NCBI RefSeq assembly: GCF_024166365.1
Contig: NC_064821.1
Location: forward strand, 50,185,093 to 50,249,092
DNA from: Elephas maximus indicus
Lineage: Eukaryota > Chordata > Mammalia > Proboscidea > Elephantidae
Reading direction: 5' to 3'
DNA: 64,000 nucleotides
Shown here one piece after another: positions 62,974 through 64,000 of this stretch (the stretch's first letter is position 1; every line of letters starts with the position of its first letter). Both the position numbers and the translations under genes were made by a program. The notes beneath the pieces are model-generated. The model saw only the letters and a list, made by a program, of their open reading frames with translations. It was not told where the DNA came from and did not search any database.

Positions 62974-63180
62974 CCAAGTCCCTGGGTGGTACAAATGATT
63001 AAGCTCCTAACTAGTAATCAAAAGGCTGGTGGTTCCATCCCACCCAGACGTGCCTCGGAAGGAAGGCCTGGAAATCTGCTTTCAAAAGGTCAACCTTAAA
63101 ACCCTTTGGAGCAGTTATACTCTGACACACATGGGATCACCATGAGTAAGAATCAACTTGATGCCAACTGGTTTGGTTTA
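62974..63180 (+). mobile_element. AfroSINE-like copy, plus strand, diverged
   Basis: It begins 'aagtccctgggtggtacaaatgattaagctcc' and ends 'gagtaagaatcaacttgatgcc'. It shares the 'gcctggaaatctgctttcaaaaggtca' variant middle with the older copies at 17912 and 38196, so these may form an older subfamily. Confidence 0.75.
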
Positions 63181-63359
63181 TTATCACTTCGGGGTAGCCT
63201 GTTCCTGTTTCTACTGAGAGTTAAAAATCAAACGTCACTTCTCAGCACCCAGTGGTGAATTCACTTTGGACACCAATTCTTAAAGGTTACTAGTGGGACT
63301 TTATATGCAGTATTGTAGGTTTGTGGGCAAAAAAGAACAGATCTTAAAGACAGCTAATA

Positions 63360-63525
63360 GTGCTCATCAAACTAACGTGTATAACTGTCCTGGGGAGCTT
63401 GTTAAAATACAGATTCTGACTCAGTAAGTCTGGGGTAGGCCTGAGATTTTACATTTCTAACAAGGTCCCAGGTGATGCTGACACTGCTGGTCAGGAGGCC
63501 ACACTCTGAGTAGCAGGTGCTGGAG
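63360..63525 (+). mobile_element. MER5A-type hAT DNA transposon relic
   Basis: 'ctggggagcttgttaaaatacagattctgactcagtaagtctggggtaggcctgag' and 'ccaggtgatgctgacactgctggtc' match the MER5A consensus, ending 'ccacactctgagtagcagg'. Confidence 0.85.
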
Positions 63526-63554
63526 CACATAATGGAATGAGCTTTAGAACACAG

Positions 63555-63765
63555 AATTTCAGAGTTAGATAGATCTGGGTTCAAATCCTAACCCTACTAT
63601 CTACTAGTATTGTCATCTTGGACATGTTACTCAGGCCTTGTGAGTTCCCATTTCATCATCAGTGAAATGGAGCTAAGGACTACTTCCCTAGGTTATTGTG
63701 ATGATAAATTAAGTCATGTAAGTACTGTGCAGAGCATCTGTGTAAGGCCATAATAAATAAAAAAC
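63555..63765 (+). mobile_element. MIR SINE relic
   Basis: 'gatctgggttcaaatcctaaccctactatctactag', 'catgttactcaggccttgtgag' and 'gttattgtgatgataaattaagtcatgtaagtactgtgcagagc' are MIR in order. Confidence 0.82.
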
Positions 63766-63771
63766 AAACAA

Positions 63772-63930
63772 ACAAACCTGCTGCCATCAAGTTGATTCCC
63801 AGTCATAGCAACCTCATAGGAAAGAGTAGAACTGCCCCATAGAGTTCCCAAGGAGGGCGGGGTGGATCTGAACTGCTGACCTTTTGGATAGCAGCCATAG
63901 TACTTTACCACTATACCACCAGGGTTTCCA
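63772..63930 (-). mobile_element. AfroSINE short type, minus strand
   Basis: In reverse complement it begins GGAAACCCTGGTGGTATAG and ends 'ttgatggcagcagg'. It lies directly after a MIR, with an AAACAAACAAACAAA stretch at its tail side. Confidence 0.87.
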
Positions 63931-64000
63931 GTAAATAGACGCTATTTCTATTGTTATAAGAATAAAACAGTCCTTTGCCTATGTCGTTGACAGGGAGATT

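Noticed and set aside
61000-64000. Exons of the next human neighbour (CENPS)
   Set aside because: I found no recognisable exon; the region is MIR, MER5, RTE and SINE sequence. The gene would lie beyond the window.

Overview
This is vertebrate nuclear DNA from a placental mammal: split genes with GT-AG introns, a CpG-island promoter, and dense LINE/SINE content. The most telling clue to the organism is a tRNA-derived SINE present in about two dozen copies, beginning 'GGAGCCCTGGTGGCGCAGTGGTTAAG' in consensus. I recognise it as the AfroSINE family of Afrotheria. It occurs beside BovB-like RTE LINEs and a young L1. Together these suggest an afrotherian, most likely an elephant (Proboscidea); the species is inference.

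Two protein-coding genes lie head to tail on the + strand, in the KIF1B-PGD order I know from human 1p36.22. (1) KIF1B, positions 1-~14000: the last 10 coding exons (455-9547), coding the C-terminal 426 residues including the lipid-binding PH domain, then a 3'UTR of about 4.4 kb ending at an AATAAA at 13974. (2) PGD, positions ~41300-60350 or 60650: the complete gene, 13 coding exons that sum to exactly 1452 nt (483 codons plus stop), coding cytosolic 6-phosphogluconate dehydrogenase of the pentose phosphate pathway. PGD starts in a CpG island and has one non-canonical GC-AG intron (intron 6).

The 27 kb between the genes is a mosaic of repeats: ancient mammalian repeats and DNA-transposon relics (14.3-16.4 kb), a nested old L1 invaded by an RTE tail, an LTR-like block and a SINE (20.0-25.6 kb), a 1.85 kb RTE reverse-transcriptase relic (25.7-27.56 kb), a putative solo LTR holding two SINEs (27.8-28.75 kb), and a full-length, very young L1 (29261-36609) with target-site duplications. 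That L1 has a three-monomer GC-rich 5'UTR, an ORF1 broken by one small indel, and a 1271-codon ORF2 broken by one stop codon. A 5'-truncated sister L1 (47411-50579) sits in PGD intron 5 in the same orientation. The two copies form roughly 3.2 kb direct repeats that flank the PGD promoter and exons 1-5.

The two genes do not form a functional unit. KIF1B is a kinesin-3 motor for synaptic vesicle precursors and mitochondria; PGD is a housekeeping NADPH-producing enzyme. I see no prokaryote-type system, CRISPR array, operon or clearly new gene. The most interesting material is the L1 architecture, the PGD-flanking L1 pair, the SINE-RTE tail sharing, and a few small structures: a 57-bp minisatellite, an inverted repeat in PGD intron 3, and an ARE-like site upstream of PGD. 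Human protein comparisons are from memory.
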